A stretch of 56,979 nucleotides of DNA from Actinomycetota bacterium (GCA_020161845.1 JAIUNK010000029.1:1-56979); one strand, 5' to 3'. Numbered from the stretch's first letter, positions 37,384 through 45,765 are shown. The notes: generated from the letters alone by a model not told the origin. Program-made: numbers and translations.

Positions 37384-38958
37384 TCACTCCGCGGAGCTCG
37401 CGGGCAGCTTGTCGCTCGGGGTGTCGACCGGAGCCGTCTGCGGAACCACGGGGGTGACCGCGGGCGACGGCGGCATGTCGGCCGGGGTGGCCAGCACCTG
37501 GTCACCGGCGGCCGGGGCGACCTTCGCCGCGCGCTTGGTGGCCCGCGGCTTGGCCGTGCTGGCGGCCGGCGCAGGGGTCGAGGCAGAGCGCTTGGCAGCG
37601 GGCTTCGCCGCGGCCTTCTTGGTAGCGGCCTTCTTCGCCGCCGCCTTCTTGGCCGCCGGCGCCTTGGCCGTCGGCGTCGTGGCACCGGCGTCGACACCGG
37701 CGCTGACGACCGGACGAACCGCCTCGGTGGTCGCCGAACCCGGGGACCGCCGGCGCCGCGCGATCGGCTTGCGCACCTCGGCGGTGACCGACTTGGCGGC
37801 GGCCATCGGGTGGCGGCCGGCGTGGCTCACGGCCTCGACCATGTGGGTGGCCTGGTCGACGACCTTGTCGGCCTGCTCGACGGCGGCCCGCCGGGTACGC
37901 CGGGCGACGCGACGCCCCTCGGCGACGCGCTTCTCGGCTTCGTGACGCCCCTGGCCGACCATCTGGCTCGAGCGCTGCATGCCCTCTTCGACGAGGTGGG
38001 TCGAGCGCTGCTTGCCTTCCTCGACGAGATGCGAGGCCTGCTGCTTGCCCTCCTCGACCAGCTGGCTCGCCTGGTGGCGGCCCTTGTCGACGACCTGGCC
38101 GGCTTCCTTGCGGCTGCGCCCGGCGATCTCACCGGCCTGCTTGATCAGGCCCTGGGCCGTCGTGCTGGCCTGACCCGCCAGGTCGACGTCCTTGCCGCGC
38201 CGGGCCAGGTCGACGTACTGCTGGCGGCCCTTGGCCACCGTGCGCTTGGCCTGCTTGACGGCCTCCTGCGGGAGGTGCTTGGCACCCTTGATGGCCTTGG
38301 CCATGTCGCGGTTGGCCTTGTGGCCCAGCTCGTCGGCACGGTGCTGCAGGTCGTCGATGCCGAGCTCGGCGTCCTTGGCGGCCTTGTGACCGAGCTCGAC
38401 GAGCTTCTCGACGGCAAGGTCCGACGCACCGACCATGGCGTACAACGGAGTCAGCGCTGACTTCTCCATGTCACGGTCGGTGGGGGTGTCGGGCGTGGCG
38501 TTCATGTACATCTCCTTGGATCCCTGGTGGTACGTAGGCTGGGCCCGGTGCCGCTGAGCCGTGCTGGCCCCGACCGGTGGAACGTCGAGGACGGCGTACC
38601 GTCCGTCTCCGACGATGCGGGCGTAGGCGTCGAGCAGGGCCCTGCGCTGCGGGCCGTCGAGCCGTGGGTCGTTGCGGATCGCGACGCGCGAGTCCGCCCC
38701 GTGGGGTGCGTGGTCTGGGTCGAGCAGCCCAGCACGGACATACAGCGACTCGGCCGACAGGGACAGGCCCTGGGCGAGTTGCTGCAGAATCTCCGCGCTC
38801 GGCCGACGCAGGCCGCGCTCGATCTGCGACAGGTACGGATTGCTGATGCCGGTGACGGCGGACAACTGGCGAACCGAGAGATTGGCCGCTACCCGCTGTT
38901 GGCGGAGATAATCACCCAGTTCTCGCATCCCCGTCGTCGGCGACGGAATCGTGGTCAC
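37384..38958 (-). CDS. XRE-family HTH regulator fused in frame to HbhA-like lysine/alanine-rich protein
   Basis: 524 residues in one uninterrupted frame from GTG 38958. Residues 11-68 are a Cro/XRE helix-turn-helix (LGDYLRQQRVAANLSVRQLSAVTGISNPYLSQIERGL), the match of mycobacterial Rv0474. After a 30-residue linker (about 121-150) an HbhA-like protein starts at residue 152 (MNATPDTPT), with helical coiled region, six 11-residue repeats (288-353) and a Lys/Ala-rich tail (KAPAAKKAAAKKAATKKAA) like the heparin-binding tail of HbhA. In mycobacteria these are two separate genes with a stop between. An AAGGAG site sits ahead of the internal ATG 38505, so a 373-residue HbhA-like product alone is also likely. 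Surface or nucleoid role is unknown. Confidence 0.8.
   Translation of the reverse strand: MTTIPSPTTGMRELGDYLRQQRVAANLSVRQLSAVTGISNPYLSQIERGLRRPSAEILQQLAQGLSLSAESLYVRAGLLDPDHAPHGADSRVAIRNDPRLDGPQRRALLDAYARIVGDGRYAVLDVPPVGASTAQRHRAQPTYHQGSKEMYMNATPDTPTDRDMEKSALTPLYAMVGASDLAVEKLVELGHKAAKDAELGIDDLQHRADELGHKANRDMAKAIKGAKHLPQEAVKQAKRTVAKGRQQYVDLARRGKDVDLAGQASTTAQGLIKQAGEIAGRSRKEAGQVVDKGRHQASQLVEEGKQQASHLVEEGKQRSTHLVEEGMQRSSQMVGQGRHEAEKRVAEGRRVARRTRRAAVEQADKVVDQATHMVEAVSHAGRHPMAAAKSVTAEVRKPIARRRRSPGSATTEAVRPVVSAGVDAGATTPTAKAPAAKKAAAKKAATKKAAAKPAAKRSASTPAPAASTAKPRATKRAAKVAPAAGDQVLATPADMPPSPAVTPVVPQTAPVDTPSDKLPASSAE
37900..38097 (-). repeat. Six in-frame 11-residue repeats of the HbhA-like part
   Basis: Consensus (Q/H)LVEEGKQxxS, e.g. 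QLVEEGKQQAS, HLVEEGKQRST, HLVEEGMQRSS; the outer units are looser (QVVDKGRHQAS, KRVAEGRRVAR). An 11-residue period equals three helical turns, giving a long amphipathic helix as in LEA- or apolipoprotein-like proteins. Confidence 0.75.
38505..38517 (-). promoter_or_regulatory. Internal ribosome site of the HbhA-like product
   Basis: AAGGAG (plus 38512-38517 reads CTCCTT) lies 6 nt before the in-frame ATG at 38505 and touches the ATG at 38511. It is placed exactly at the HTH/HbhA boundary. Confidence 0.65.
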
Positions 38959-39154
38959 GGGCTTAGTCTGCTAATTCTGGCAAGCATTGAGCAAGCGCAG
39001 ACACTGCGACTTTGGACACGTTTCCGCGCGCGGAAGGACGCCGCGCAGGATCGGCAACCGAGCTGAACTGCGTTGTGGGGCAGCAAAATCGGCGATTCCC
39101 GGAGCAACCGGGCAGACCGGTCGCGGTGGTCGAGACGGCGCGTCGACCGGCACC

Positions 39155-39310
39155 GGCGTGCTTGCTGGCGGCCAGGGTGCTTGCCGGGCGACCAGGGCCG
39201 CGCTTGCTGACGAGGCTGGCGTGCTTGCTGGCGAGGGTGGCCGACGTGCTCGCTGACGAAAGCCGGCCGACGTGCTTGCTCGCGAAATGGCCGGCGTGCT
39301 TGCTGGCAGG
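39155..39310. repeat. Seven degenerate 20-26-bp repeats with TGCTTGCTGGC core
   Basis: In the 366-bp gap between the HTH-HbhA start (38958) and ygfZ. Copies of TGCTTGCTGGC or one-to-two-base variants start near 39159, 39178, 39202, 39222, 39247, 39273 and 39298. The remaining 38959-39154 shows nothing recognisable except possible promoter CAGACT 6 nt before the GTG. A reading frame crosses the repeats (ASKHAG text) but has no gene-like start. Confidence 0.6.
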
Positions 39311-39324
39311 ACTGAACAGCGTCG

Positions 39325-40410
39325 TCAGGGCGCGACGACGACGGTCTGCGCCACCGCCACGTCGCCGGCAGTGAGCACGGCGTCGGGGGGCGTATTGCGG
39401 CGCACCACCGCCAGGGCGATCGGACCGGACTCCCAGTGCCGCGCCACCGTGGTCAACCGCCCGACGGGCCGGCCGCCCGCATGGAGCGGCTCGCCCGCCG
39501 ACGGCAGGGTGTGCCCCGAACCGTCCAGGTGGCCGAAGACGATGCGGCGTGGCGGCTTGCCGAGGTTGTGCACTCGGGCGACCGTCTCCTGGCCCCGATA
39601 ACACCCCTTATGCAGGTGCACCGCCGTGCGCAACCAGTCCACCTCGTGCGGGATGGTCCGGTGATCGGTCTCGGCGCCGAGCCGGGGCCGCCAGGCCGCG
39701 ACCCGGGCGGCTTCGGCGGCCCACGTGCCGGCCAGGGCGCGATCGCCGACGGCCGCACGCAGCTGGTCGCGCGGCACGATGAGTTCGCGCCAGGCTCGCT
39801 CCGAGCCCGGGTGTGCGGAGCCGGGCAGATCCGAGCCCGGGTGTGCGGAGCCGGGCAGATCCGAGCCCGGCTGATCCGAGCCCGGCTGATCCGAGGCAGG
39901 CCCGTAACAGGCGGTGTCGCCGACCGGACCCGGCCAGGGGTCGCGCCAGGCCATCGGCTCGCCGGGTTGCGCCTCGGCGTCGACCGGCTCGCCCAGGACG
40001 GCGTACGCCTCGGTATGGTCGACGACCTCGACGCGCCGCATGAACCGCATCCGGTCCAGCCACGCCACCAGGTCCCCCGCGGTGCCGGGCTCGACGCTCA
40101 GCCAGGTGGTGACGCCGTCGTCGACGAGGTGCAGCGCATGCTCGATGTGACCGTGCGGCGAGAGCACGAGGGTCTCGGCGGAGCGGTACGGCGCCAGGTC
40201 GGCCAGCTGCTGGGTGGTCAGCGAGTGCAGCCAGTCGAGGCGGTCCGGGCCGCTGACCGTGACGACCCCGCGATGCGAGAGGTCCACGACGGCGAGTCCC
40301 TCGGCCAACAGCCGCTGTTCCCGGATCGGGTCGCCGTAATGCGCGGCGACACCGGTGTCGATGCCGCCGGCCTCGACGGCACCGGGAACGGACAACAGAT
40401 CGGACCTCAC
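39325..40410 (-). CDS. ygfZ: YgfZ/GcvT-like folate-binding protein for Fe-S cluster assembly
   Basis: 361 residues from GTG 40410. T-protein-like fold: DRLDWLHSLTTQQLADL near the start and the family fingerprint KGCYRGQETVARVHNLGKPPRR (K-G-C-Y-x-G-Q-E) about residue 265. YgfZ supports repair and assembly of certain [4Fe-4S] enzymes with tetrahydrofolate. A Pro/Gly/Ser-rich pentapeptide insertion (PGSDQ/PGSDL/PGSAH) of about 35 residues interrupts the middle. GTG overlaps the upstream fur stop (GTGA), so the two are coupled. Confidence 0.92.
   Translation of the reverse strand: MRSDLLSVPGAVEAGGIDTGVAAHYGDPIREQRLLAEGLAVVDLSHRGVVTVSGPDRLDWLHSLTTQQLADLAPYRSAETLVLSPHGHIEHALHLVDDGVTTWLSVEPGTAGDLVAWLDRMRFMRRVEVVDHTEAYAVLGEPVDAEAQPGEPMAWRDPWPGPVGDTACYGPASDQPGSDQPGSDLPGSAHPGSDLPGSAHPGSERAWRELIVPRDQLRAAVGDRALAGTWAAEAARVAAWRPRLGAETDHRTIPHEVDWLRTAVHLHKGCYRGQETVARVHNLGKPPRRIVFGHLDGSGHTLPSAGEPLHAGGRPVGRLTTVARHWESGPIALAVVRRNTPPDAVLTAGDVAVAQTVVVAP
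39801..39890. repeat. 15-bp unit tandem repeats within ygfZ
   Basis: Two identical 30-bp copies (39801-39830, 39831-39860) and two identical 15-bp copies CCGAGCCCGGCTGAT (39861-39875, 39876-39890), plus a partial copy. All are in frame, so length changes add or remove five residues without frameshift. Confidence 0.9.
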
Positions 40411-40859
40411 AGCTCCTCCTTCTCGCAGGCGGCGCACCAGCCGTGCACGGCCATGTGCCGCACGTCGACCACGAAGGCCGCCCGCTCCATGACGGCCCGA
40501 GCGAAGCCGTCGACGAGGCGTACCGGCAATTCACTCACCGCCCCGCAACCCAGGCAGACGAGGTGCAGGTGATTGGCGTGGGTAGCGAGGTGGTAGGACG
40601 GCGCCCGGTGCTCCAGGTGCGTATGCGACACGGCCCCGACGCGCTCTAGCGCCTCGAGATTGCGATAGACGGTGGACAGCGACAACGGCGGCCCCCCGTC
40701 CCGATCGACGGCCTCCGCCACCGCGTCCGGCGTGGCGTGTCCCAGCGAACCGACGGCGGCGAGCACGCGCTCGCGCTGCGGCGTCATGCGCATGCCCCGG
40801 GCGCGTAGCGTCTCGGCCACCGACGCGACATCCGGCGACTGCGGCCCCTCGAACGTCAC
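40407..40859 (-). CDS. Fur-family metal-dependent repressor
   Basis: 150 residues from GTG 40859. N-terminal winged helix GMRMTPQRERVLAAVGSLGHATPDAVAEAV and LSLSTVYRNLEALERVGAV, then the dimer domain with metal residues HLVCLGCGAVSEL and the second Cys pair WCAACEKEEL for structural zinc, plus HANHLHL. The two Cys pairs fit Fur or Zur. Overlaps ygfZ by 4 bp (GTGA). TAGGCT 7 nt before the GTG makes it leaderless. Which metal it senses cannot be told. Confidence 0.92.
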   Translation of the reverse strand: MTFEGPQSPDVASVAETLRARGMRMTPQRERVLAAVGSLGHATPDAVAEAVDRDGGPPLSLSTVYRNLEALERVGAVSHTHLEHRAPSYHLATHANHLHLVCLGCGAVSELPVRLVDGFARAVMERAAFVVDVRHMAVHGWCAACEKEEL

Positions 40860-40866
40860 CCGACCG

Positions 40867-40872
40867 AGCCTA
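40867..40872 (-). promoter_or_regulatory. -10 hexamer of leaderless fur-family gene
   Basis: TAGGCT on the minus strand, 7 nt (CGGTCGG) before the GTG at 40859. Confidence 0.6.
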
Positions 40873-40945
40873 GCCCGCCGCCACCCCGCCCTGGCGGGCG
40901 GCCCCGAGCGGCGTCGGTACGGCGTACGAGCGGCGTCGGCCCGGC

Positions 40946-40975
40946 TTGACCAAGTCGAACGTTCGACCTGATTAT
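40946..40975 (+). promoter_or_regulatory. Promoter of the LCP gene with 12-bp palindrome in the spacer
   Basis: -35 TTGACC (40946-40951), 18-nt spacer, -10 GATTAT (40970-40975). The spacer contains the perfect palindrome TCGAACGTTCGA (40955-40966), a likely operator. Its place shows that translation starts after 40982, which supports ATG 41058 for the gene. Confidence 0.6.
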
Positions 40976-41057
40976 GGACAGCGGGGAATACATGGGGCCC
41001 GTTCCGAGGCCCGTTGAGGGGGCCGTCTTGTGGCCCGATCTTCGCTGGGGGAGCGAC

Positions 41058-42104
41058 ATGGCAAGTCTTGCTGGGCTGATGCGTCCATCGCTGGAACCGC
41101 CACCACACGAGCACTCGAACGACGGGTCGCACCCGCCGGCGCGCCCGCGTCGGCGGCGGGTGCGGCTGCTCCTGATCGCCGTGATCAGCACGGTGGCGTT
41201 GGTGGTGGCCGGTATCGCCGGATATGCGCTCTATCTCGAGCGAGTCGTCGAGAACTCGCTGGCCCATCAGTCGCTGCTGCCGCCGGAACCCGCCCGGGCA
41301 CCCGGCGGGCCGGCTCCTGCGGCGGCGCCCGCCCGGCAAGCAGCGGCCGGCACGGCGCTGAACGTGCTCATCGTCGGCAGCGACCGGCTCCCCGGCGACA
41401 CGGTGGGCCGCTCCGACGTGATGGTGCTGGCGCACGTAGACCGGGACCGTTCCGCGGTCACGCTGGTCCACCTGCCGCGCGACATGCAGGTGGCCATCCC
41501 CGGACATGGCTCCGACAAGATCAACGCGGCGTTCGCGCTCGGTGGCGCGCCGCTGCTGGTGAGCACCGTCCAGGATCTGCTGGGCGTGCACATCGACCAC
41601 GTCGCGATCACCGGCTTCGAGGGCTTCAAGGCGATGACGGAGGCCCTGGGCGGGGTGGACGTCGAGGTCGAGGAGTCCTCCCCCGGGTTCGCGCGGGGCA
41701 AGACGCACCTCAGCGGGGAACGGGCCCTGCTGTTCGTCCGCGAGCGCTACCACCTCAGCGAGGGGGACATCTCCCGCGGCCGCCGCGAGCAGGCCTTCCT
41801 CAAGGCACTGATGCTGCGCGCCGTGGCGCCGCAGACCATCGCCGACCCGCGCAAGCTCGCCGCGTTCTTGGAGGCGGGCGCCAAGAACACCACCGTCGAT
41901 CAGGACCTCACCGTGGATCGGATCCGGGACCTGGTGCTGCAGATGCGCGCGCTGCGGCCCGGGGACATCCGCTTCATCACCGCCCCGATCAGCGGTTTCG
42001 CCACCCGGCCGGATGGTGCGTCGATCAACATCGTGGACACCGCGCGGATGACGCAGCTAGGCCACGCCCTGGCCGTGGACGACCTGGCCAGCTACCCGGA
42101 CTGA
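41058..42104 (+). CDS. LytR-CpsA-Psr (LCP) family wall-polymer transferase
   Basis: 348 residues from ATG 41058, 6 nt after GGGGGAG. A Pro-rich cytoplasmic start, one membrane helix (VRLLLIAVISTVALVVAGIAGYALYL), then the extracellular LCP domain: LNVLIVGSDRLPGDTVGRSDVMVLAHVD, VHLPRDMQVAIPGHGSDKINAAFALGG (catalytic Arg and Asp/Lys region), and FVRERYHLSEGDISRGRREQAFLKAL. LCP enzymes attach teichoic acid-like or arabinogalactan polymers to peptidoglycan from a lipid carrier. No LytR_C domain is present. Confidence 0.94.
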   Translation: MASLAGLMRPSLEPPPHEHSNDGSHPPARPRRRRVRLLLIAVISTVALVVAGIAGYALYLERVVENSLAHQSLLPPEPARAPGGPAPAAAPARQAAAGTALNVLIVGSDRLPGDTVGRSDVMVLAHVDRDRSAVTLVHLPRDMQVAIPGHGSDKINAAFALGGAPLLVSTVQDLLGVHIDHVAITGFEGFKAMTEALGGVDVEVEESSPGFARGKTHLSGERALLFVRERYHLSEGDISRGRREQAFLKALMLRAVAPQTIADPRKLAAFLEAGAKNTTVDQDLTVDRIRDLVLQMRALRPGDIRFITAPISGFATRPDGASINIVDTARMTQLGHALAVDDLASYPD

Positions 42105-42260
42105 CTGGCCAGCGACCCGGACTGATCTGTAGCTGTCCTTGTGAAGCGCTCGGCCGGCAAGAACGCAGGCGTCGGAGCAGCGTTGGGGTCGTGATAGCAA
42201 CCACAATGCTGCAGTCATGCCTGCAACCTTGGGGACTGTGAGGTCTCGTGGGCGGGGGCG

Positions 42261-42312
42261 CCCGAGTGAAGGCGGGTGCCCGAGTGAAGGCGGGTGCCCG
42301 AGTGAGCGTGCG
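42261..42312. repeat. Three tandem copies of an 18-bp repeat
   Basis: CCCGAGTGAAGGCGGGTG at 42261-42278 and 42279-42296, then the partial CCCGAGTGAGCGTGCG. It lies in the 236-bp convergent gap between the LCP gene and the nitrobindin-like gene, where I see no gene. Confidence 0.8.
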
Positions 42313-42340
42313 TGTGCCCAGCCCGGGCGGCGTACGAGCC

Positions 42341-42844
42341 TCAGCCCACCCGCTTGAGCCGGGCGGACAGGTGACTCTGCAACGGGTGACCCATCGCGGC
42401 CATGTCCATCGCCCACATCAGCTCGCCCTCGACGTAGCCGTACATGCGGGTCGCCGCGTTGTACGCCTTCGCCTCCGGGCTGCGCATCACGCTGTCGGTG
42501 CGCAATTGCACTGCGGGCCGAACCGGGTCCTTGGCCCCGACATACATCTCGACGATCCCGGTCGGATGGGTGAGCAACAGCTCGATCTCCCCCGAGGCCA
42601 GGACCCGCCAGAACCCCAGCTCCGTGGCGGACTGGCGGACCTGGTTGCCGGCGTCGTCCAGCAGCCAGGAGCGGCTCTCCCACCGCAGGAAGGCGCGTTC
42701 GTCGTGGCTGCAGATCACCTCCTGGCCGAAGTTCGCCGCCGTCATGCTCGGGTAGCCCACCACGCCGGCGCCCTCCCAGCGCCCGACCAGCCAGGCGAGC
42801 GGTGCGAGCACCGGTGGCAGGGTCACGTCGAGTTCGAAGGCCAT
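42341..42844 (-). CDS. Nitrobindin-like heme-binding beta-barrel protein (DUF1794)
   Basis: 167 residues forming one ten-stranded barrel of the FABP-like/THAP4 class. The family motif G-x-W-x-G-x-G is LVGRWEGAGVVGYP (about 19-32), and the proximal heme His is in the C-terminal PLQSHLSARLKR. Members bind ferric heme and isomerise peroxynitrite or bind NO. ATG at 42844 is preceded by AGGAGCCCCC. Stands alone between two convergent or spaced genes. Confidence 0.88.
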   Translation of the reverse strand: MAFELDVTLPPVLAPLAWLVGRWEGAGVVGYPSMTAANFGQEVICSHDERAFLRWESRSWLLDDAGNQVRQSATELGFWRVLASGEIELLLTHPTGIVEMYVGAKDPVRPAVQLRTDSVMRSPEAKAYNAATRMYGYVEGELMWAMDMAAMGHPLQSHLSARLKRVG

Positions 42845-42909
42845 GGGGGCTCCTGAAGGGTACGTCGGGGGATGGCGCGGACGGCGAGTCCTGGCGGCAT
42901 TCTCGCGCG

Positions 42910-43773
42910 TCAGGCGGCGAGCGCCACCAGCAGGGCGACCACCACGCCGACGAGCAGCCATGAGCCGGCCCCGGAGGCGACCTGCGGGCGCCGCCGCGAT
43001 TGGGTGGGTTGCACGAAGAAGATCTGCCGCAGCGAATAGGACCCGAGCCCGGCAGTCAGGCCCCCGCCGGCCACGACCCACGACGTCAGGCCGGCGACGT
43101 CGACGAACCGGGCGGCGACGACGGCGCCCGCAGCGGCCAGCGCCGCCGCGATCACCACCGCCGGCACGTCATCGACCCAGCGGCCCCGGATGATGTCCGC
43201 CAGGGCCGCGCACACCACCGCGGACGCGACGACCACGACGGCGCCGAGCGCCCCCGGCCGGGTCAGTGCCGGCAGCGAGCTGGCCCAGGCGGCGATCAGC
43301 AGGACGCCCGAGACCTCCGATGTCAGCGACTCCACGAGCCGCGGCCTGCCGTCGCGTCGGGCCAGCTGGTGCACGAATGTCGCCAGGACGGCGACCGCCA
43401 GCGCGGCGACCACGGCGTCGAGATCACCGATGCCGGCCACGACGGGGCGGGCGAGCCACCCGGTGACCCCCAGGACGGCGGCGGCCACGGCGAGGACGCC
43501 GGTGGTGCCTCTCGGGCTCGGCAGGTTCAGCAGCGGCACCCAGCCGATCACGACGGCCAGCACCCCGAGCCCACCGACCAGCGCGACCCCGAGGGGCGCC
43601 CCCATCAACGCGCACGCCGCGGAGGCGAGGGCCGCCAGCACCGCCGTGGCGGTGACCAGAGGACGCCACGGTCGGACCGGCATCAACGGGCCGGCCAGGG
43701 CGCTGGGCAGCGGGACCGGCGCGTCCAGCGGCTGGTCGCCCCGGTCGTCGTACGCCTTCGGCACGGCGCTCAT
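42910..43773 (-). CDS. Polytopic membrane protein, unknown function
   Basis: 287 residues with about eight hydrophobic segments (e.g. [82 protein letters not shown]). The N-terminal 40 residues are Pro-rich and polar, the C-terminus runs [13 protein letters not shown] then a last helix. I recognise no transporter signature. ATG at 43773 overlaps the stop of the MoaD-like gene (ATGA), so it is translated with it. Confidence 0.8.
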   Translation of the reverse strand: MSAVPKAYDDRGDQPLDAPVPLPSALAGPLMPVRPWRPLVTATAVLAALASAACALMGAPLGVALVGGLGVLAVVIGWVPLLNLPSPRGTTGVLAVAAAVLGVTGWLARPVVAGIGDLDAVVAALAVAVLATFVHQLARRDGRPRLVESLTSEVSGVLLIAAWASSLPALTRPGALGAVVVVASAVVCAALADIIRGRWVDDVPAVVIAAALAAAGAVVAARFVDVAGLTSWVVAGGGLTAGLGSYSLRQIFFVQPTQSRRRPQVASGAGSWLLVGVVVALLVALAA

Positions 43774-44024
43774 CCGCCCGCGAACGGAGGCAGGACCTCC
43801 AGCGTGCTGCCGGCGGCGGCCGACGCCTCGCGCTCGACGGCGACGCCGTCGAGCAGCGTCGAGGCGACCTGGAGGACGGGCCGCAGGTCGGGGTGGTCGG
43901 CCTCGGCAGCCGCGAGGACATCGGCAACCAGGCCCGGTTCGCGGCGCTCTTCATCGACGCCGGTGGCCGCGCGCGCGGCCGCCCAGTAACGCACCGTGAC
44001 GCTGTCGGAGTTGGGCTCGGTCAC
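43770..44024 (-). CDS. MoaD/ThiS-family sulfur carrier
   Basis: 84 residues from GTG 44024: a beta-grasp, ubiquitin-like protein ([30 protein letters not shown]) ending in the Gly-Gly that is thiocarboxylated by an E1-like enzyme. Acts in molybdopterin or other sulfur transfer. No moaE, moeB or thiamine gene is adjacent; it is coupled instead to a membrane protein gene. CAGGCT 6 nt before the GTG is a weak leaderless-type -10. Confidence 0.85.
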   Translation of the reverse strand: MTEPNSDSVTVRYWAAARAATGVDEERREPGLVADVLAAAEADHPDLRPVLQVASTLLDGVAVEREASAAAGSTLEVLPPFAGG

Positions 44025-44123
44025 GGGCCTAGCCTGCCATGGCCCGGCGGGTGCCGACAGCATCGGCCGGCGCCGGTCCAGATCTCGACCGGTGGGCTGG
44101 CCCGGCGGCACCGCGAGACGACC

Positions 44124-44129
44124 TACCCT
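44124..44129 (+). promoter_or_regulatory. -10 hexamer of leaderless glnR-type gene
   Basis: TACCCT, 6 nt (GGGACG), then GTG at 44136. No Shine-Dalgarno. Confidence 0.6.
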
Positions 44130-44135
44130 GGGACG

Positions 44136-44816
44136 GTGGCGGAACTCGTGGTGATGACCTCGGCGTTGGGGCCCAGCGCGGAGGTGCTCCCGGCCCTCGG
44201 CTTTCTTCCGCACCAGGTCAGGGTGCTCCCGCCCGACTTGACGGCGCTCCTCGACGACCGGCACGTGGACGCGATCCTCATCGACGCCCGCCGCGATCTG
44301 GCCGGCGCCCGCACCCTGTGTCGATTGCTCGCGACCGCGGGGACGGTCTGCCCGGTCATCGCCGTCGTCACCGAGGGCGGCCTGGTCGCCGTGGCCGCCG
44401 ACTGGCAGCTCGCCGACCTCGTGCTGGACAGCGCCGGCCCGGCGGAGGTCGAGGCGCGGTTGCGCCTGGCGCAGACCCGGCAGCTGGCCGTCGAGCCGGG
44501 CCTGGCCCCCCCGATCGCCTCGGGGGATCTGGTGATCGACGAAGCGACCTATTCGGCGCGGCTGCACAGCCGGCTCCTGGACCTGACGTACAAGGAGTTC
44601 GAACTGCTGAAGTACCTCGCGCAGCATCCGGGCCGAGTGTTCACCCGCGCTCAGCTGCTGCAGGAGGTGTGGGGCTATGACTACTTCGGCGGCACCCGCA
44701 CCGTCGACGTCCACGTGCGCCGCCTGCGCGCCAAGCTGGGCACCGAGCACGAGGCGCTGATCGGCACCGTCCGGAACGTGGGCTACCGGTTCGTCCCAGA
44801 GGAGTCGCTGGTCTGA
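44136..44816 (+). CDS. glnR: GlnR-type orphan OmpR-family regulator
   Basis: 226 residues. The N-terminal receiver-like domain is atypical: there is no DD acidic pair and text runs [26 protein letters not shown] and [17 protein letters not shown], closely following mycobacterial Rv0818/GlnR, whose receiver works without phosphorylation. The C-terminal winged helix is strongly conserved: [53 protein letters not shown]. GlnR controls nitrogen assimilation. Followed by mshD as in mycobacteria. There is no partner kinase. Leaderless start at GTG 44136. Confidence 0.9.
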   Translation: MAELVVMTSALGPSAEVLPALGFLPHQVRVLPPDLTALLDDRHVDAILIDARRDLAGARTLCRLLATAGTVCPVIAVVTEGGLVAVAADWQLADLVLDSAGPAEVEARLRLAQTRQLAVEPGLAPPIASGDLVIDEATYSARLHSRLLDLTYKEFELLKYLAQHPGRVFTRAQLLQEVWGYDYFGGTRTVDVHVRRLRAKLGTEHEALIGTVRNVGYRFVPEESLV

Positions 44817-44861
44817 GTCCCGCGGGGAGTCTGCGGCCCGAGCAGTGGTGGAATGGGCCCC

Positions 44862-45761
44862 ATGCGGCTGCTGACCAGGACCCATCTCGCGGACGCCGAG
44901 CGCGCCGCGGTGCTCGACCTGATCGGTCGCGCCACGGACCACGACGACCGCTCCCCGCTCTCCGAGCAAGGGATGCTGCACGTCCGACCCGCCCCGGTCC
45001 CCGGGGTGACGCACCTGCTCGCGACGGCCGACTCGCTCGCCACTGCCGATGACCTGTGCGGCTACGCCCAGCTCGACGCCCGGCCGGGCGGTGCGCCCGC
45101 GGCCGAACTCGTCGTGGCCCCCGCGGTCCGCCGCCGTGGGCACGGGGGTGCGCTGCTGGACGCGGCGCTCGCGGCACAGCCGAGCGTGCGGGTGTGGGCG
45201 CACGGCGTGCTGCCGGGCGCCGCGGAACTGGCCGCCTCGCGGGGGCTGGAGCCGGTCCGGGAGTTGCTCAAACTGGGTCGGGCGCTGCAGGCCGACGACG
45301 ACTTCGACACCAGGCTCCCGCCGGGCTACACCCTCACGACGTACCGGCCGCAGGACGCGACCCAGTGGCTGACAGTCAACGCCGCCGCCTTCGCGGACCA
45401 CCCCGAGCAGGGCCGGATGACACTGACCGATCTGCGCGAGCGGGAGGCCGAGCCGTGGTTCGACCCGGCCGGGCTCTTCCTGGTGCGGGACGAGCAGGGC
45501 CGGCTCGCCGCGTCGCACTGGACGAAGGTCGAGGACGGCGTGGGTGAGGTGTACGTCGTCGCGGTGGCCCCGGACCACCAGGGCCTGGGACTGGGCCGCT
45601 CGATCACCGCGATCGGCCTGGCGCACCTGCGCGAGATGGGGTTGTCGCGGGTGGAGCTCTACGTCGACGGGGACAACTCCGCGGCGATTGCGACGTATCG
45701 GGCGCAGGGGTTCCGCACCCTGACCCGTGATGTGCAGTACGCCGCGCCAATGTCACGATAG
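44862..45761 (+). CDS. mshD: Mycothiol synthase
   Basis: 299 residues with two GNAT domains. It acetylates Cys-GlcN-Ins, the last mycothiol step. The N-terminal half is the degenerate acetyltransferase ([20 protein letters not shown]), the C-terminal half the active one with acetyl-CoA loop [22 protein letters not shown] and the tail [26 protein letters not shown] 44862 is chosen because TGGAAT lies 7 nt before it; ATG 44853 would add three residues. Followed by ppk1 at 4 bp. Confidence 0.93.
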   Translation: MRLLTRTHLADAERAAVLDLIGRATDHDDRSPLSEQGMLHVRPAPVPGVTHLLATADSLATADDLCGYAQLDARPGGAPAAELVVAPAVRRRGHGGALLDAALAAQPSVRVWAHGVLPGAAELAASRGLEPVRELLKLGRALQADDDFDTRLPPGYTLTTYRPQDATQWLTVNAAAFADHPEQGRMTLTDLREREAEPWFDPAGLFLVRDEQGRLAASHWTKVEDGVGEVYVVAVAPDHQGLGLGRSITAIGLAHLREMGLSRVELYVDGDNSAAIATYRAQGFRTLTRDVQYAAPMSR

Positions 45762-45765
45762 GGCC

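Noticed and set aside
38963-39604. 213-codon minus-strand frame with repeated ASKHAG text as a repeat protein
   Set aside because: It overlaps ygfZ, has no start signal, and the repeats are imperfect and not multiples of three.
40955-40966. TCGAACGTTCGA as a LexA (SOS) box
   Set aside because: Actinobacterial SOS boxes need TCGAAC and GTTCGA separated by four bases; here the halves touch. Kept only as an unnamed operator candidate.
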